Assembly (NCBI GenBank): GCA_034926865.1
Contig: JAYFQP010000024.1
Coordinates: forward strand, 48,309-112,308
Reading direction: 5' to 3'
DNA length: 64,000 nt
DNA from: RGIG1902 sp034926865
GTDB taxonomy: Bacteria > Bacillota > Clostridia > Oscillospirales > Butyricicoccaceae
The position numbers and the translations under genes were made by a program. How positions within the stretch are numbered: the first letter of the stretch is position 1; the number at the start of each line of letters is the position of its first letter. A model generated the notes under the pieces. That model was not told the DNA's origin. It did no database searches and saw only the letters and a list, made by a program, of their open reading frames with translations. Below are positions 1 to 9,352 of the stretch, piece by piece.

Positions 1-1
1 C

Positions 2-2614
2 TTCAAGCAGAGATATCCAGATTCCCCGGAGGGGTATATCGATCGCCTTGAGTTCGAGATGGATATGATAAAACGTATGGGCTTTGTCGATTATTTCCTG
101 ATAGTAGGAGACTTCATAGGTTTTGCAAAGCGCAGCGGTATTCCGGTAGGCCCAGGCAGGGGATCGGCGGCAGGCAGTATGGTGGCCTATTGCCTTGACA
201 TAACCGATGTAGACCCAATGAAATATTCTCTTTATTTTGAACGTTTTCTTAACCCCGAAAGGGTTACAATGCCGGATATTGATATTGACTTCTGCTATAT
301 ACGCAGGCAGGAGGTCATCGATTATGTCATAGATAAATACGGAAGCGACTGCGTATCGCAGATAATAACCTTTGGCACTATGGCGGCGAGAGGGTCTGTA
401 AGGGATGTAGGCAGAGTTCTTGCCATGCCCTATGCCGAAGTCGATTTTATTGCGAAAATGATACCTCAAGAGCCTAAAATGACCCTTGAAAAAGCGCTGA
501 ATGCTTCGTCTGAGCTGAAGAGTTATTATGATGATGATCCAAGGGTAAAACGTCTTATCGATACTGCAATGCAGATTGAGGGAATGCCGCGAAATGCTTC
601 CACTCATGCGGCCGGCGTCATAATTGCGGCATCGCCCGTATATGAGTATGTGCCGCTGGCCAAGAACGATATGGGTGTTGTAACACAGTATACAATGACT
701 ACCCTTGAAGAACTAGGGCTATTAAAGATGGATTTTCTTGGCCTCAGAAACTTAACGATACTTGATGATGCAATAAAACTTGTTAATAAAAGCGGCGTCA
801 GCATTGATCTGCAGAAAATAGATTATGATGATCAGCATGTATATGATATGCTATCCAAAGGAAACACCGTGGGAGTCTTTCAGCTTGAAAGCTCCGGAAT
901 GACAAATCTTGCGATAAGCATGAAACCAAGGTCAATTGAGGATATAACAGCGCTTATTGCCCTGTTCCGTCCTGGTCCGATGGCATCTATACCAATGTAT
1001 GTATTTCGACGCAGTCATCCGGATCAGGTTAGATACAGGCATCCGCTTCTGAAAAATATACTTGCCGTTACTTACGGCTGTACGGTATACCAAGAGCAGG
1101 TAATGGAGATTTTTAGGCTGCTTGCCGGGTACTCTCTGGGCAGGGCCGATGTGGTACGCCGCGCCATGGCTAAAAAGAAAATGGATGTGCTTTTAAGCGA
1201 GCGCGAGACGTTTGTTCATGGCAGCGAGGCAGAAGGAATAAAGGGATGTGTGGCAAACGGGGTGCCTGAGCAGACTGCTAACGAGATTTTCGATGAGATG
1301 ATTGATTTCGCAAACTATGCGTTTAATAAAGCTCATGCGCTTGCATATGCAGTATTGTCTTATCAGACTGCATATCTTAAATATCACTATCCAAAGGAGT
1401 ATATGGCTGCGCTTTTGACCTCGGTTTTAGGCCAGGGCTCAAAAGTTTCCGAGTATATCGCTCAGTGCAAAGAGCTTGGCATATCGGTTCTTCCGCCGGA
1501 TATAAACGAATCTGATTCTGACTTTACCGTAAGTGGAAAAGGTCTTCGTTTCGGCCTTGCCGGGGTGAAAAATGTTGGCCGTGGCTTTGTGGACAAGCTG
1601 GCCTTTGAAAGAAACAAAAACGGAAGATTCAAGGGGCTTGAGGATTTCTGCCAGCGTATGTGCGGAGAGGAGCTCAATAAAAGAGCGCTTGAAAATCTTA
1701 TTCGGTGCGGCGCCTTTGACAGTTTTGGATTCAAACGGTCATATCTTATGCAGAATTATTCAAGAGTGCTTGATTTCGCTGGAAATGACCGTAGGAGCAA
1801 CCTTTTAGGGCAGATCAATCTTTTTGGAATAAGTGAGCATGAGCCCGACTCTTTTGATACTGATTATTCATCAAATAATTCTGTTTCCGAGTTTTCACAA
1901 AAAGAATTGTTGGCTATGGAAAAGGATACTACAGGGCTGTATCTTTCCGGCCATCCTATGGACGAACTGGAGCCATATGCAAAAAAAACCGGCGCTGTTC
2001 CTATTGCAAGGATATTTGCCGCTCAGGAGGAAGAAGCCGGTGAGTATCAGGATGGGGCATATGTCACGCTGTGCGGTGTTGTAAGCTCGGTAAAGATGAA
2101 ACTGACAAAGAACCACACAAATATGGCTTATGTGGTTATTGAAGATATGACAGGCACTATCGAGATGCTTTTGTTTGAAAAAACGCTGACTGCTGCAGGG
2201 CAGTACCTTAGCCCAGAGGCTCCTGTCATCGTTTATGGAAGGGTGTCGGCAAGGGAGGATGAGGAGCCGAAGCTTGTGTGCGACGAGGCTTATCCCTTGA
2301 CTGAGGAGGCTGCGTTGCAGTATTCCCAGACACACAGGCCAAGGAGTGAGGAATCTTATTCTAAACGCAGGGAAAAACCCTTGAGTAAGAGCGGGGGAAC
2401 GCTGTATCTTAAGCTGAGGAGCATGGCTGACTCAAGGCTTGATGAGGTAAAACAGCTTCTGAGAGAAAATCGTGGCACCTGCAGCGTTGTGCTTTATTTT
2501 GAAGAAGAAAAAAAGAAAGCAACTGCATCGGACGCCCTTCGTGTTTCGGCGAATGCAAGGCTTATAGAGCAGCTTGAGCAAATACTGGATAAAGAAAATG
2601 TAGTGATGAGGTAA
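2..2614 (+). CDS. dnaE: DNA polymerase III subunit alpha (5' truncated by window)
   Basis: Catalytic subunit of the replicative-type C-family DNA polymerase. The reading frame is open from base 2, so the start and the N-terminal PHP domain lie outside; about 870 residues remain of a usual 1,100-1,200. Visible are the GPGRGSAAGS palm motif, the metal-binding PDIDIDF motif (about residues 91-97 of the fragment), the FNKAHALAYA finger region, helix-hairpin-helix material, and a C-terminal OB fold (TLCGVVSSVKMKLTKN, about residues 690-780). The PDIDIDF aspartates and absence of an internal exonuclease point to DnaE rather than PolC. It ends 4 bp before pcrA and is probably cotranscribed with it. 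Confidence 0.97.
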   Translation, partial: FKQRYPDSPEGYIDRLEFEMDMIKRMGFVDYFLIVGDFIGFAKRSGIPVGPGRGSAAGSMVAYCLDITDVDPMKYSLYFERFLNPERVTMPDIDIDFCYIRRQEVIDYVIDKYGSDCVSQIITFGTMAARGSVRDVGRVLAMPYAEVDFIAKMIPQEPKMTLEKALNASSELKSYYDDDPRVKRLIDTAMQIEGMPRNASTHAAGVIIAASPVYEYVPLAKNDMGVVTQYTMTTLEELGLLKMDFLGLRNLTILDDAIKLVNKSGVSIDLQKIDYDDQHVYDMLSKGNTVGVFQLESSGMTNLAISMKPRSIEDITALIALFRPGPMASIPMYVFRRSHPDQVRYRHPLLKNILAVTYGCTVYQEQVMEIFRLLAGYSLGRADVVRRAMAKKKMDVLLSERETFVHGSEAEGIKGCVANGVPEQTANEIFDEMIDFANYAFNKAHALAYAVLSYQTAYLKYHYPKEYMAALLTSVLGQGSKVSEYIAQCKELGISVLPPDINESDSDFTVSGKGLRFGLAGVKNVGRGFVDKLAFERNKNGRFKGLEDFCQRMCGEELNKRALENLIRCGAFDSFGFKRSYLMQNYSRVLDFAGNDRRSNLLGQINLFGISEHEPDSFDTDYSSNNSVSEFSQKELLAMEKDTTGLYLSGHPMDELEPYAKKTGAVPIARIFAAQEEEAGEYQDGAYVTLCGVVSSVKMKLTKNHTNMAYVVIEDMTGTIEMLLFEKTLTAAGQYLSPEAPVIVYGRVSAREDEEPKLVCDEAYPLTEEAALQYSQTHRPRSEESYSKRREKPLSKSGGTLYLKLRSMADSRLDEVKQLLRENRGTCSVVLYFEEEKKKATASDALRVSANARLIEQLEQILDKENVVMR

Positions 2615-2618
2615 GGAT

Positions 2619-4985
2619 ATGAGCGATTTTGACGTTAGATACAGTTCGATAAGGCGAGCACTTATCGAACGCGAGTTTTCCAGGCTCAATGACATGCAGC
2701 AGAAGGCTGTTTTTAAGACAGAAGGGCCACTGCTTTTGCTTGCCGGCGCTGGGAGCGGCAAAACGACAGTATTAATAAACAGGATAATCAACCTATTGAG
2801 ATTCGGCAGTGGGTATGAAAGCGAGCTTGCGCCGGAAACTGCGGGCGAGGAGGAGCTTAAAAAGCTTGCGTATGCGCTTAATGACTCGGAATCTCTTGAT
2901 GATCTTGAAATAGCTTCGCTTTGCGCTATCGATCCGCCTAAGCCTTACGAAATAATTGCTATAACCTTTACAAATAAAGCTGCCGGAGAGCTTAAAGAGC
3001 GTCTGGAAGCAGCCTGCGGAGAAGCCGCACACGATATTTGGGCACATACTTTCCATTCCGCATGCACAAGAATACTTAGGCGGGATATATCGAGACTTGG
3101 ATATACAAAAAATTTCACCATATATGACGATGATGATCGCAAAAAAATGGCTACGTCTATTCTTAAGGATATGGGGTACGATGAGCGCCGCTTTGAGGTC
3201 AAAGGGATAACTCATGAAATATCCTGGGCTAAGGATAATCTTATCACGCCCGAGGAATATGCTTCTCAGTGTGGAGATGACTATTATAAAAAGGCAGTTG
3301 CAAGGATCTATGCAGAATACCAAAAAAGAATGGTAGTAGCAAACGCCCTTGATTTTGATGATATAATTTTTAAAACAGTGGAGCTTTTACAGAAATTTGA
3401 GGATATCAGGACATATTATCAGAGAAAGTTCAAATATGTTCTTGTTGATGAATATCAGGATACAAACCATGCCCAATATATGCTTTGCAGCATACTTGCC
3501 GGAGGTTATGAGAATCTCTGTGTCGTGGGTGATGATGACCAGAGTATATATAAATTCCGCGGGGCTACTATAGAAAATATACTTGAGTTTGAAAAGCAGT
3601 ATCCATCTGCTGTTACGATACGTCTGGAGCAGAATTATCGTTCTACTTCAAGCATTCTCTCGGCGGCCAACAGCGTTATTTCAAACAACTCCGCTAGAAA
3701 AGGCAAAACCCTCTGGACGGAAAATGGAATAGGCGATACAGTGTATCTGTATGTGGGTGAAACCCAGGATGAGGAAGGGCAGTTTATCGCCAAAACCATC
3801 CTTGAGGGCAGTGCAAAAGGTGAAAAGTTGAATGGATTTACAGTGCTTTATAGAAACCATGCGCTTTCCAACAGCATAGAGCTCTCTTTTAAACGCAACA
3901 ACATTCCATACAGAATAGTAGCCGGCCTTAGGTTCTTTGACAGGGCTGAGGTTAAAGACATGCTCGCATATCTATGGGTGCTCAGCAATCCGGCAGACAC
4001 CATTCGCCTGTCGCGTATTATCAATACCCCGGCAAGGAAGATAGGAGGCAAGACCATCGATCTGCTGCGTGAATTTGCCGGAAGAGATGGGATATCCATG
4101 TTTGAAGCTGCCGAGCGCTGCAAAGAATATCCTGAACTTGCAAGAAATATATCTGCGCTTGAAAGCTTTACCGGTATTATTAACGGGCTCAGGGCAAAAA
4201 AAGACTCTATACCGCTTATTGATCTTTATGACGAGCTTCTTGAGAAGAGCGGCTATGCCGATAATCTCAGAGAGCATGGTCATGAGGGCAGGACGCGAAT
4301 GGAAAACGTGCTCGAGCTTAAGTCTACGATACTTGAATACTGTGATAAAACAGAATCTCCGACGCTTGAGACCTTTTTGGAAGAAGTATCTCTGGTTGCT
4401 GATATTGACCGCTATGATGAAAATGCCGACGCGGTCACGATGATGACAATGCACTCTGCCAAGGGGCTTGAGTTTGATACTGTTTTTATTTGCGGAGCCG
4501 AAGAAGGCGTATTTCCATCTTATCGATCAATGGACAGTGCCGAAGAGCTTGAAGAAGAGCGGCGAATCTGCTATGTGGCGATGACAAGGGCAAAAAAGAG
4601 GCTTTATATAACTTCCGCCAAGAGAAGGCTTCTTTACGGACAAACGACCTTTGGCAAGCTTTCAAGATTTGTTGAAGAGATAGATCCTGAATATATACAC
4701 AGGCATATTCCAAAGATCGTTCCTGCCGAGCATCACCGTACTATACTTAAAAAACAGCCTATCAAAAGGCCTCCCGTATCTGTTGCACATATGCATACCG
4801 AGACAAGCAGCAATACAATGAGCTTTGTAAAAGGCGATCTTATAATCCACAAGGCGTTTGGCAGCGGCAAGATAGTCAATGTAACACCTATGGGCGGCGA
4901 TGTGCTTTTGGAAATTTCTTTTGATTCAGCAGGAGTAAAATTGATGATGGCGAAAACCGCCTCTCAGTATATATCGAAATTTTAA
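2619..4985 (+). CDS. pcrA: UvrD/PcrA-type ATP-dependent 3'-5' DNA helicase
   Basis: Superfamily 1A helicase used in repair and in clearing recombination intermediates or RNA polymerase from DNA. Motifs in order: Walker A GAGSGKTT (residues 43-50), motif Ia ITFTNKAA (115-122), motif II VDEYQDTN, motif III GDDDQSIYKFRGA, motif IV QNYRS, motif V TMHSAKGLEFD and motif VI YVAMTRAKKRLY. The C-terminal 50 residues (KGDLIIHKAFGSGKI) are the PcrA tudor-like RNA polymerase-binding domain, which favours PcrA over Rep. Length 788 aa is slightly long because an acidic segment of about 45 residues (63-107) is inserted between motifs I and Ia. ATG start with SD-like AAGGAT, 4 bp after dnaE. Confidence 0.96.
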   Translation: MSDFDVRYSSIRRALIEREFSRLNDMQQKAVFKTEGPLLLLAGAGSGKTTVLINRIINLLRFGSGYESELAPETAGEEELKKLAYALNDSESLDDLEIASLCAIDPPKPYEIIAITFTNKAAGELKERLEAACGEAAHDIWAHTFHSACTRILRRDISRLGYTKNFTIYDDDDRKKMATSILKDMGYDERRFEVKGITHEISWAKDNLITPEEYASQCGDDYYKKAVARIYAEYQKRMVVANALDFDDIIFKTVELLQKFEDIRTYYQRKFKYVLVDEYQDTNHAQYMLCSILAGGYENLCVVGDDDQSIYKFRGATIENILEFEKQYPSAVTIRLEQNYRSTSSILSAANSVISNNSARKGKTLWTENGIGDTVYLYVGETQDEEGQFIAKTILEGSAKGEKLNGFTVLYRNHALSNSIELSFKRNNIPYRIVAGLRFFDRAEVKDMLAYLWVLSNPADTIRLSRIINTPARKIGGKTIDLLREFAGRDGISMFEAAERCKEYPELARNISALESFTGIINGLRAKKDSIPLIDLYDELLEKSGYADNLREHGHEGRTRMENVLELKSTILEYCDKTESPTLETFLEEVSLVADIDRYDENADAVTMMTMHSAKGLEFDTVFICGAEEGVFPSYRSMDSAEELEEERRICYVAMTRAKKRLYITSAKRRLLYGQTTFGKLSRFVEEIDPEYIHRHIPKIVPAEHHRTILKKQPIKRPPVSVAHMHTETSSNTMSFVKGDLIIHKAFGSGKIVNVTPMGGDVLLEISFDSAGVKLMMAKTASQYISKF

Positions 4986-4997
4986 GGAGGAGAGCTT

Positions 4998-6452
4998 ATG
5001 ACAAACGGCGAGATGCAAAGCAAGTTAAACGGCATTATTGATGAAATGCGAAAGGCGTTTCATGTGCCTTCCATCATGGTGGCGGCAACGAGGAATGGCG
5101 AGACTTTTTACTGCGGCGGTGGCCAGGCAGATGTGAATAGCGGGGCCGAGGCTGATGAGAATACAATATACGCAATAGCTTCGGCTTCAAAGGCTTTTAT
5201 TGCTACTTCGATCTGTATTCTGGCTGACGATGGAAAGCTTTCGCTCGATGTTCCAGTTAAGAATTACCTAAAGGATTTTGCCATGTACGACCCGTATATG
5301 ACAGATCATCTCACAATGCGTGATGCTATGAGCCACCGTACGGGTCTCCCGCGGCATGATCTTACCTGGTATGTTAGGCCTGAGCTGAATATTCGTGATC
5401 TTGTACATATACTAAGATATATGCCTCCTGCTTTTGAGCCGAGAACAAGGATGAATTACCAGAACCATATGTTCACGCTTGCAACAGTTGTTGTTGAAGA
5501 AGTTTCCGGCATGCGTTGGGAAGAATTCGTAAAACAGCGAATACTTAATCCCCTTGGCATGACAAGAACATTTTGCCTGCCTGCTCAATTCAGAGAGACT
5601 GAGAAAAACATCGCTCAGCCCCACGCATATAAAGACGGTAAGATAGTTTCTATCCCTTATCTTGATATATCAAATGTCGGATGCGCAGGCTGCGTGAGCT
5701 CCACAGTGCATGATCTTGCTATCTGGGCAAGGCTTCAGGCCGGAAAAGGTGAAGTGGACAAAGTAAGAATATTCTCCGAGGGACGCAGCAGAGATCTTCA
5801 TATGCCCCAGATGATAATAAAACCCGGAGAAATGTCCCCCATGAGCTTTGATGAGGTAACACATACAGCCTATGGCCTTGGCTGGTTTATTGAATCATAT
5901 CGCGGGCATACGCTGGTACATCATGGCGGGACTATTGACGGATATAAGAGTCTTGTAGGCTTTTTGCCTGGTGAGGACATCAGCTTTGCCGTTCTAACGA
6001 ATCTTAACCGCAATCAAACACCCAGCGCTATCGGTTATGCTGTCTGTGACCTGGCTTTGGAGCTTGAGCCGCTTGACTGGTGCGATAAAATGCTAAAAGA
6101 AGTTGAGCGCATAGGAAAGCTTTCAAGCGGCGCCAAAGAGGCACTTCTTGAGAGAACCAAGGGAGATAAAGCGTTTACCCATCCGCTTTCAGATTATTGC
6201 GGTGTATATTATAACGGCGCTTACGGTGAGGTTGAGATAAAGGAGCAAGATGGCAAGCTTACAGGGAAAATGGGTATGGCTGAATGCACAGTTCTGCCTG
6301 CCGGGTATGACAGCTTTGTGCTTGTTCTCGGTGACAGCGGATACATCATTCCCGGAATGTTCAAAACTGATTTTGAAGGCTCGGTAATCTCGCTTGAGGC
6401 AAAGCTGGAAGAAAACCTTGAGGCCTATATCAACTTTGTTAAAAAACTATAG
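4998..6452 (+). CDS. Serine hydrolase, class C beta-lactamase/PBP-like family
   Basis: Beta-lactamase superfamily (PF00144) protein of 484 aa. The SxxK motif is SASK (residues 62-65), the YxN motif is YQN (154-156), and the HxG-type motif is HHGGT (near residue 305), so the catalytic set is intact. The last about 100 residues resemble the DUF3471-type domain that often follows this fold. No signal peptide is visible, so it is probably cytoplasmic and may be an esterase or D-aminopeptidase-like enzyme; the substrate cannot be inferred. The ATG follows a strong AAGGAGGAG SD 12 bp after pcrA, so it is likely in the same transcript. It does not belong to the usual dnaE-pcrA or rplS neighbourhoods. 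Confidence 0.85.
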   Translation: MTNGEMQSKLNGIIDEMRKAFHVPSIMVAATRNGETFYCGGGQADVNSGAEADENTIYAIASASKAFIATSICILADDGKLSLDVPVKNYLKDFAMYDPYMTDHLTMRDAMSHRTGLPRHDLTWYVRPELNIRDLVHILRYMPPAFEPRTRMNYQNHMFTLATVVVEEVSGMRWEEFVKQRILNPLGMTRTFCLPAQFRETEKNIAQPHAYKDGKIVSIPYLDISNVGCAGCVSSTVHDLAIWARLQAGKGEVDKVRIFSEGRSRDLHMPQMIIKPGEMSPMSFDEVTHTAYGLGWFIESYRGHTLVHHGGTIDGYKSLVGFLPGEDISFAVLTNLNRNQTPSAIGYAVCDLALELEPLDWCDKMLKEVERIGKLSSGAKEALLERTKGDKAFTHPLSDYCGVYYNGAYGEVEIKEQDGKLTGKMGMAECTVLPAGYDSFVLVLGDSGYIIPGMFKTDFEGSVISLEAKLEENLEAYINFVKKL

Positions 6453-6467
6453 ACGCAGAAAAAAATA

Positions 6468-6496
6468 TTGCAATTATTACCTTAATGTGGTATTAT
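6468..6496 (+). promoter_or_regulatory. Sigma-A-type promoter of the rplS operon
   Basis: TTGCAA (6468-6473), 17 bp spacer, TATTAT (6491-6496). It sits between the serine hydrolase stop and rplS and would give a leader of about 70 nt. Confidence 0.7.
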
Positions 6497-6501
6497 ACTT
6501 A

Positions 6502-6560
6502 GGCATGCATTACGGATGGTCCTCTGCCGTTGTCAAGGCATGAACATCTGAGACGAAAGG
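6502..6560 (+). promoter_or_regulatory. Possible L19 leader RNA
   Basis: Short leader between the promoter and rplS. It contains small alternative stems (ACGG/CCGT at about 6512-6531 and TGCC/GGCA at about 6526-6541) that cannot form together. Firmicutes rplS mRNAs often carry an autoregulatory L19 leader; membership of this leader in that family is inference from position, not a recognised consensus. Confidence 0.3.
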
Positions 6561-6571
6561 AAATCAAAATT

Positions 6572-6913
6572 ATGGATTTGATTAAGAAATTGACAGACTC
6601 TCAGCTGAAAGCGGACGTTGGCAACTTTGGCGTCGGTGATACCGTTAAGGTATACGCTAAGATCAAGGAAGGCGCACGCGAAAGAATTCAGGTTTTTGAA
6701 GGTACTGTAATCGCCAAGAAACACGGTGGCATTCAGGAGACCGTTACTATCAGACGTATGTCTTACGGCGTAGGCGTAGAGAAGACATTCCCGATTCACT
6801 CCCCCAATATTGAAAAATTTGAGGTCGTGAGAAAAGGTAAGGTCAGGCGTGCTAAGCTGTATTATCTGCGCGACAGGGTTGGTAAAGCTGCCAAAGTTAA
6901 GCAGGATATTTAA
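6572..6913 (+). CDS. rplS: 50S ribosomal protein L19
   Basis: Large-subunit ribosomal protein at the 30S-50S interface; 113 aa, the standard length. The sequence has the typical core GDTVKVYAKIKEG, RIQVFEGTVIAKKHGG and TVRRMSYGVGVEKTFP-like block (here TIRRMSYGVGVEKTFP), followed by the basic KGKVRRAKLYYLRDRVGKAAK tail. The start chosen is the ATG at 6572 (MDLIKKL), which matches the family and follows a GAAAGG SD; the in-frame upstream ATG at 6530 would add 14 non-conserved residues inside the leader. A strong terminator follows the gene, so rplS can be expressed separately from the downstream lepB-rbgA-rnhB set. Confidence 0.98.
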   Translation: MDLIKKLTDSQLKADVGNFGVGDTVKVYAKIKEGARERIQVFEGTVIAKKHGGIQETVTIRRMSYGVGVEKTFPIHSPNIEKFEVVRKGKVRRAKLYYLRDRVGKAAKVKQDI

Positions 6914-6927
6914 GGACCGTAAAAATG

Positions 6928-6956
6928 GGGGACGGGTGACTCGTCCCCTTTCTTTA
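6928..6956 (+). terminator. Intrinsic terminator after rplS
   Basis: 7-bp GC-rich stem (6928-6934 with 6942-6948), 7-nt loop, followed by TTTCTTT. Stem sequence GGGGACG/CGTCCCC. Confidence 0.85.
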
Positions 6957-6986
6957 ATTTACCGATAATGGTAAGGTGTTATTTTA

Positions 6987-7532
6987 ATGGAGAAAAACAA
7001 CAACGATAAAACCTCTGCCGGCGAGGAGCTGTTTGGATGGGCCCAGTCGCTTATTTGGGCTCTTATTTTTCTTGTGCTTGTCAGCTCATTTCTTGTGCGT
7101 ATATCCGGCGTTTTGGGGAATTCTATGTATCCGACACTAAAAAACGGAGACAGGGTCCTTGTGCAGCTTATGGGATATGACGAAGCGCAAAATGGGGATA
7201 TAGTCGTAATCATGGCTTCCCAGTTTGATGACGAACCACTGGTAAAAAGAGTTATTGCCGTTGCAGGCGATGTCATCGAGATAGGCGGTGAGGGTGAAGT
7301 CTATATAAACGGCGAGAAGCTTTATGAGCCGTATATCAATGAGCAATATTTTTCGCAGGGAAGCCTGGATGCGCCGTATACTGTGCCGGAAGGACATGTA
7401 TTCGTAATGGGTGATAACAGAAATCACAGCGCTGATAGCCGCCTTGAAGAGATCGGAGCGTTAAATACAGACGATATAATAGGAAAGGTCTTCTTCAGGC
7501 TGTGGCCCGTCGGCAGCTTTGGAGGTATTTAA
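6987..7532 (+). CDS. lepB: Signal peptidase I
   Basis: Membrane-bound S26 serine protease that removes signal peptides from exported proteins. One N-terminal transmembrane helix (about residues 20-40) precedes the catalytic domain. The catalytic serine is Ser46 in GNSMYPTLKNGDRV and the general-base lysine is Lys87 in VKRVIAVAGD; the C-terminal box GHVFVMGDNRNHSADSR is complete. At 181 aa it is the short Gram-positive SipS type. ATG with an upstream AAGGTG SD. Gene order rplS-lepB-rbgA-rnhB is the classical Firmicutes arrangement, and the stop codon is directly followed by the rbgA start. Confidence 0.96.
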   Translation: MEKNNNDKTSAGEELFGWAQSLIWALIFLVLVSSFLVRISGVLGNSMYPTLKNGDRVLVQLMGYDEAQNGDIVVIMASQFDDEPLVKRVIAVAGDVIEIGGEGEVYINGEKLYEPYINEQYFSQGSLDAPYTVPEGHVFVMGDNRNHSADSRLEEIGALNTDDIIGKVFFRLWPVGSFGGI

Positions 7533-8384
7533 TTGAGTATAAATTGGTATCCAGGCCATATGGCTAAAACCAGAAGGCTTATGCTGGATGATTTGAAAAA
7601 TGTCGATCTGGTTTGCGAGATAATCGATGCCCGCATCCCAAAAAGTTCGAGAAATCCTGATCTCGACAGGATCGCCGAGGGAAAAAAGCGCATGCTTGTG
7701 CTTAACCGCGATGATCAGGCTGATCCGGAAGCTACAGCTATGTGGCTTGAATATTATAAGAGTATGGGTTATGCGGTTATTTCCACCAACAGTCAAAGGG
7801 GTAACTTTTTGAGTGACTTTACAAGGGCTGTTGACGATTGCTGCGCCGATATTCTGCAAAGAAACGCCGATAAGGGCGTTAACAGAACCATAAAGATAAT
7901 GATAGCCGGAATACCAAACGTTGGAAAGTCGTCATTTATCAATAGACTCCTCGGTAAAAAATCTGCCATTGCTGAAGACAGGCCCGGAGTCACGAGGAAA
8001 AAGCAATGGTTCAGCCTCAACGCCCGATATGATTTTATGGATACCCCGGGGATGCTTTGGCCCAGGATCGAAGATGATGAGGTGGGCTTTAGGCTGGCTT
8101 TTACCGGGACGATACGTGACGAGATACTCGATTTGGAGCTTTTGGCGTGTAAGTTGATCCTAGCGCTATCAAAGTCTTATACGGAGAATGTTGTAAAGCG
8201 ATATGGCATTACAGAAATAAACGCAGAATCTCCTTATGATACGCTTGGAGAAATGGCCAGAAAGCGTGGTTTTCTTTTGGGCAGAGGTGCGATTGATACC
8301 GAAAGAATGGCCAAAGTTTTTCTTGATGAGTTTCGCTCCGGCATGCTTGGCAGGATAACGCTTGAAATGCCCGTTATAAAGTAG
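7533..8384 (+). CDS. rbgA: Ribosome biogenesis GTPase RbgA (YlqF)
   Basis: Circularly permuted GTPase needed for late assembly of the 50S subunit. N-terminal INWYPGHMAK box, then the G4 motif (58-61), G1 GIPNVGKS (126-133) and G3 DTPGMLWPR, in the permuted G4-G1-G3 order of the family; a C-terminal helical domain ends the 283-aa protein. The G4 box reads NRDD instead of the usual NKxD. TTG start at 7533, supported by GGAGGT at 7521-7526 and by the conserved N-terminus beginning immediately. Abuts lepB and precedes rnhB. Confidence 0.96.
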   Translation: MSINWYPGHMAKTRRLMLDDLKNVDLVCEIIDARIPKSSRNPDLDRIAEGKKRMLVLNRDDQADPEATAMWLEYYKSMGYAVISTNSQRGNFLSDFTRAVDDCCADILQRNADKGVNRTIKIMIAGIPNVGKSSFINRLLGKKSAIAEDRPGVTRKKQWFSLNARYDFMDTPGMLWPRIEDDEVGFRLAFTGTIRDEILDLELLACKLILALSKSYTENVVKRYGITEINAESPYDTLGEMARKRGFLLGRGAIDTERMAKVFLDEFRSGMLGRITLEMPVIK

Positions 8385-8395
8385 CTGGTGATTTT

Positions 8396-9004
8396 ATGTA
8401 TTCTTATGAATGGCCTATTTGGGAACAGGGAAAGAACGTATGCGGCATCGACGAGGCAGGCAGAGGCCCTCTGGCGGGCCCCGTTTGCGCTGCCGCCGTC
8501 ATACTTGATCCAAACGATACAATCGAAGGCCTAAATGATTCAAAGAAACTTAGCGAAAAGACAAGAGAGAGACTTTTCGATGAAATAAAATCCCGTGCAA
8601 TTGCCTGTTGGGTGGCGTTTGCCGATGAAAAAGAGATCGACAGCGTTAATATTCTTCAGGCAACATTTATTGCAATGAGGAGAGCATATGAGGGTTTGGA
8701 AATCGTCCCTGATGAGGCTTTTGTAGACGGGAACCGAGACCCCGGCCTTCTATGCAGCACTTTGTGCATTGTCAAAGGTGATGCAAAAAGCGCATCCGTT
8801 GCAGCAGCTTCTATTCTTGCTAAAGTAACCAGAGACAGATATATGAAAGAACTCTCGAAAAAATATCCCGAATATCTTTTTGATGTTCATAAGGGATATC
8901 CTACCAAAAAACACATTGAGATACTAAGGCAAATAGGGCCATGTGATATTCATCGCAGGTCATTCTTAAAAAAACTGCTTGGTGATCGATATAATGATAA
9001 GTAA
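8396..9004 (+). CDS. rnhB: Ribonuclease HII
   Basis: Endonuclease that removes RNA from RNA-DNA hybrids and single ribonucleotides from DNA. The family signature GIDEAGRGPLAGPV (residues 17-30) supplies the first two acidic ligands (Asp19, Glu20); the third is in FVDGNRDP, and the SVAAASILAKVTRDR block follows. Length 202 aa is normal. ATG start after a GGTGAT SD, 11 bp behind rbgA. The 3' end overlaps the start of yraN by 11 bp, which indicates translational coupling. Confidence 0.97.
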   Translation: MYSYEWPIWEQGKNVCGIDEAGRGPLAGPVCAAAVILDPNDTIEGLNDSKKLSEKTRERLFDEIKSRAIACWVAFADEKEIDSVNILQATFIAMRRAYEGLEIVPDEAFVDGNRDPGLLCSTLCIVKGDAKSASVAAASILAKVTRDRYMKELSKKYPEYLFDVHKGYPTKKHIEILRQIGPCDIHRRSFLKKLLGDRYNDK

Positions 9005-9338
9005 GCTGCTTGGCAGATATGGTGAGCATATAGCGGCCGATTTTTTGCGTAAAAAGGGCTATGCCATTCTTGCAGCAGGCTACAGAGGCCCTTATGGCGA
9101 AATTGATATAATTGCGCGAAAAGGCTGCGTTGTTTCTTTTGTTGAGGTAAAGACGAGAAAAAACCAAGGCTATCTTCCTGCCAACACAGCTGTTGGAGCC
9201 GCCAAGCGCAAACGTATTATGCTGACCGCTCAGCAGTGGATCGACGAAAATCAGTGTACAGAGCAGTTAAGTTTTGATATTATTGAAGTATATACTGATG
9301 ATAAAACTATAAGGCATATCAAAGATGCCTTTGTTTAG
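8994..9338 (+). CDS. yraN: UPF0102 (YraN) family nuclease-fold protein
   Basis: Small protein (114 aa) of the UPF0102 family, which has a restriction-endonuclease-like fold. The signature is present: GRYGEHIAADFLRKKGY, then GEIDIIARKGCVVSFVEVK, which carries the E-D-EVK residues of the fold. Start chosen at ATG 8994 because GGTGAT (8981-8986) is well spaced and the family begins near here; the GTG/ATG further upstream lies inside rnhB. The exact biological role of the family is not settled; linkage to rnhB suggests nucleic-acid processing. Confidence 0.9.
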   Translation: MISKLLGRYGEHIAADFLRKKGYAILAAGYRGPYGEIDIIARKGCVVSFVEVKTRKNQGYLPANTAVGAAKRKRIMLTAQQWIDENQCTEQLSFDIIEVYTDDKTIRHIKDAFV

Positions 9339-9352
9339 CTTTGGAGTTATTT

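Noticed and set aside
6530..6571. In-frame ATG upstream as rplS start
   Set aside because: Adds 14 residues not found in L19 and lies in the leader; the ATG at 6572 has a better SD and fits the family length.
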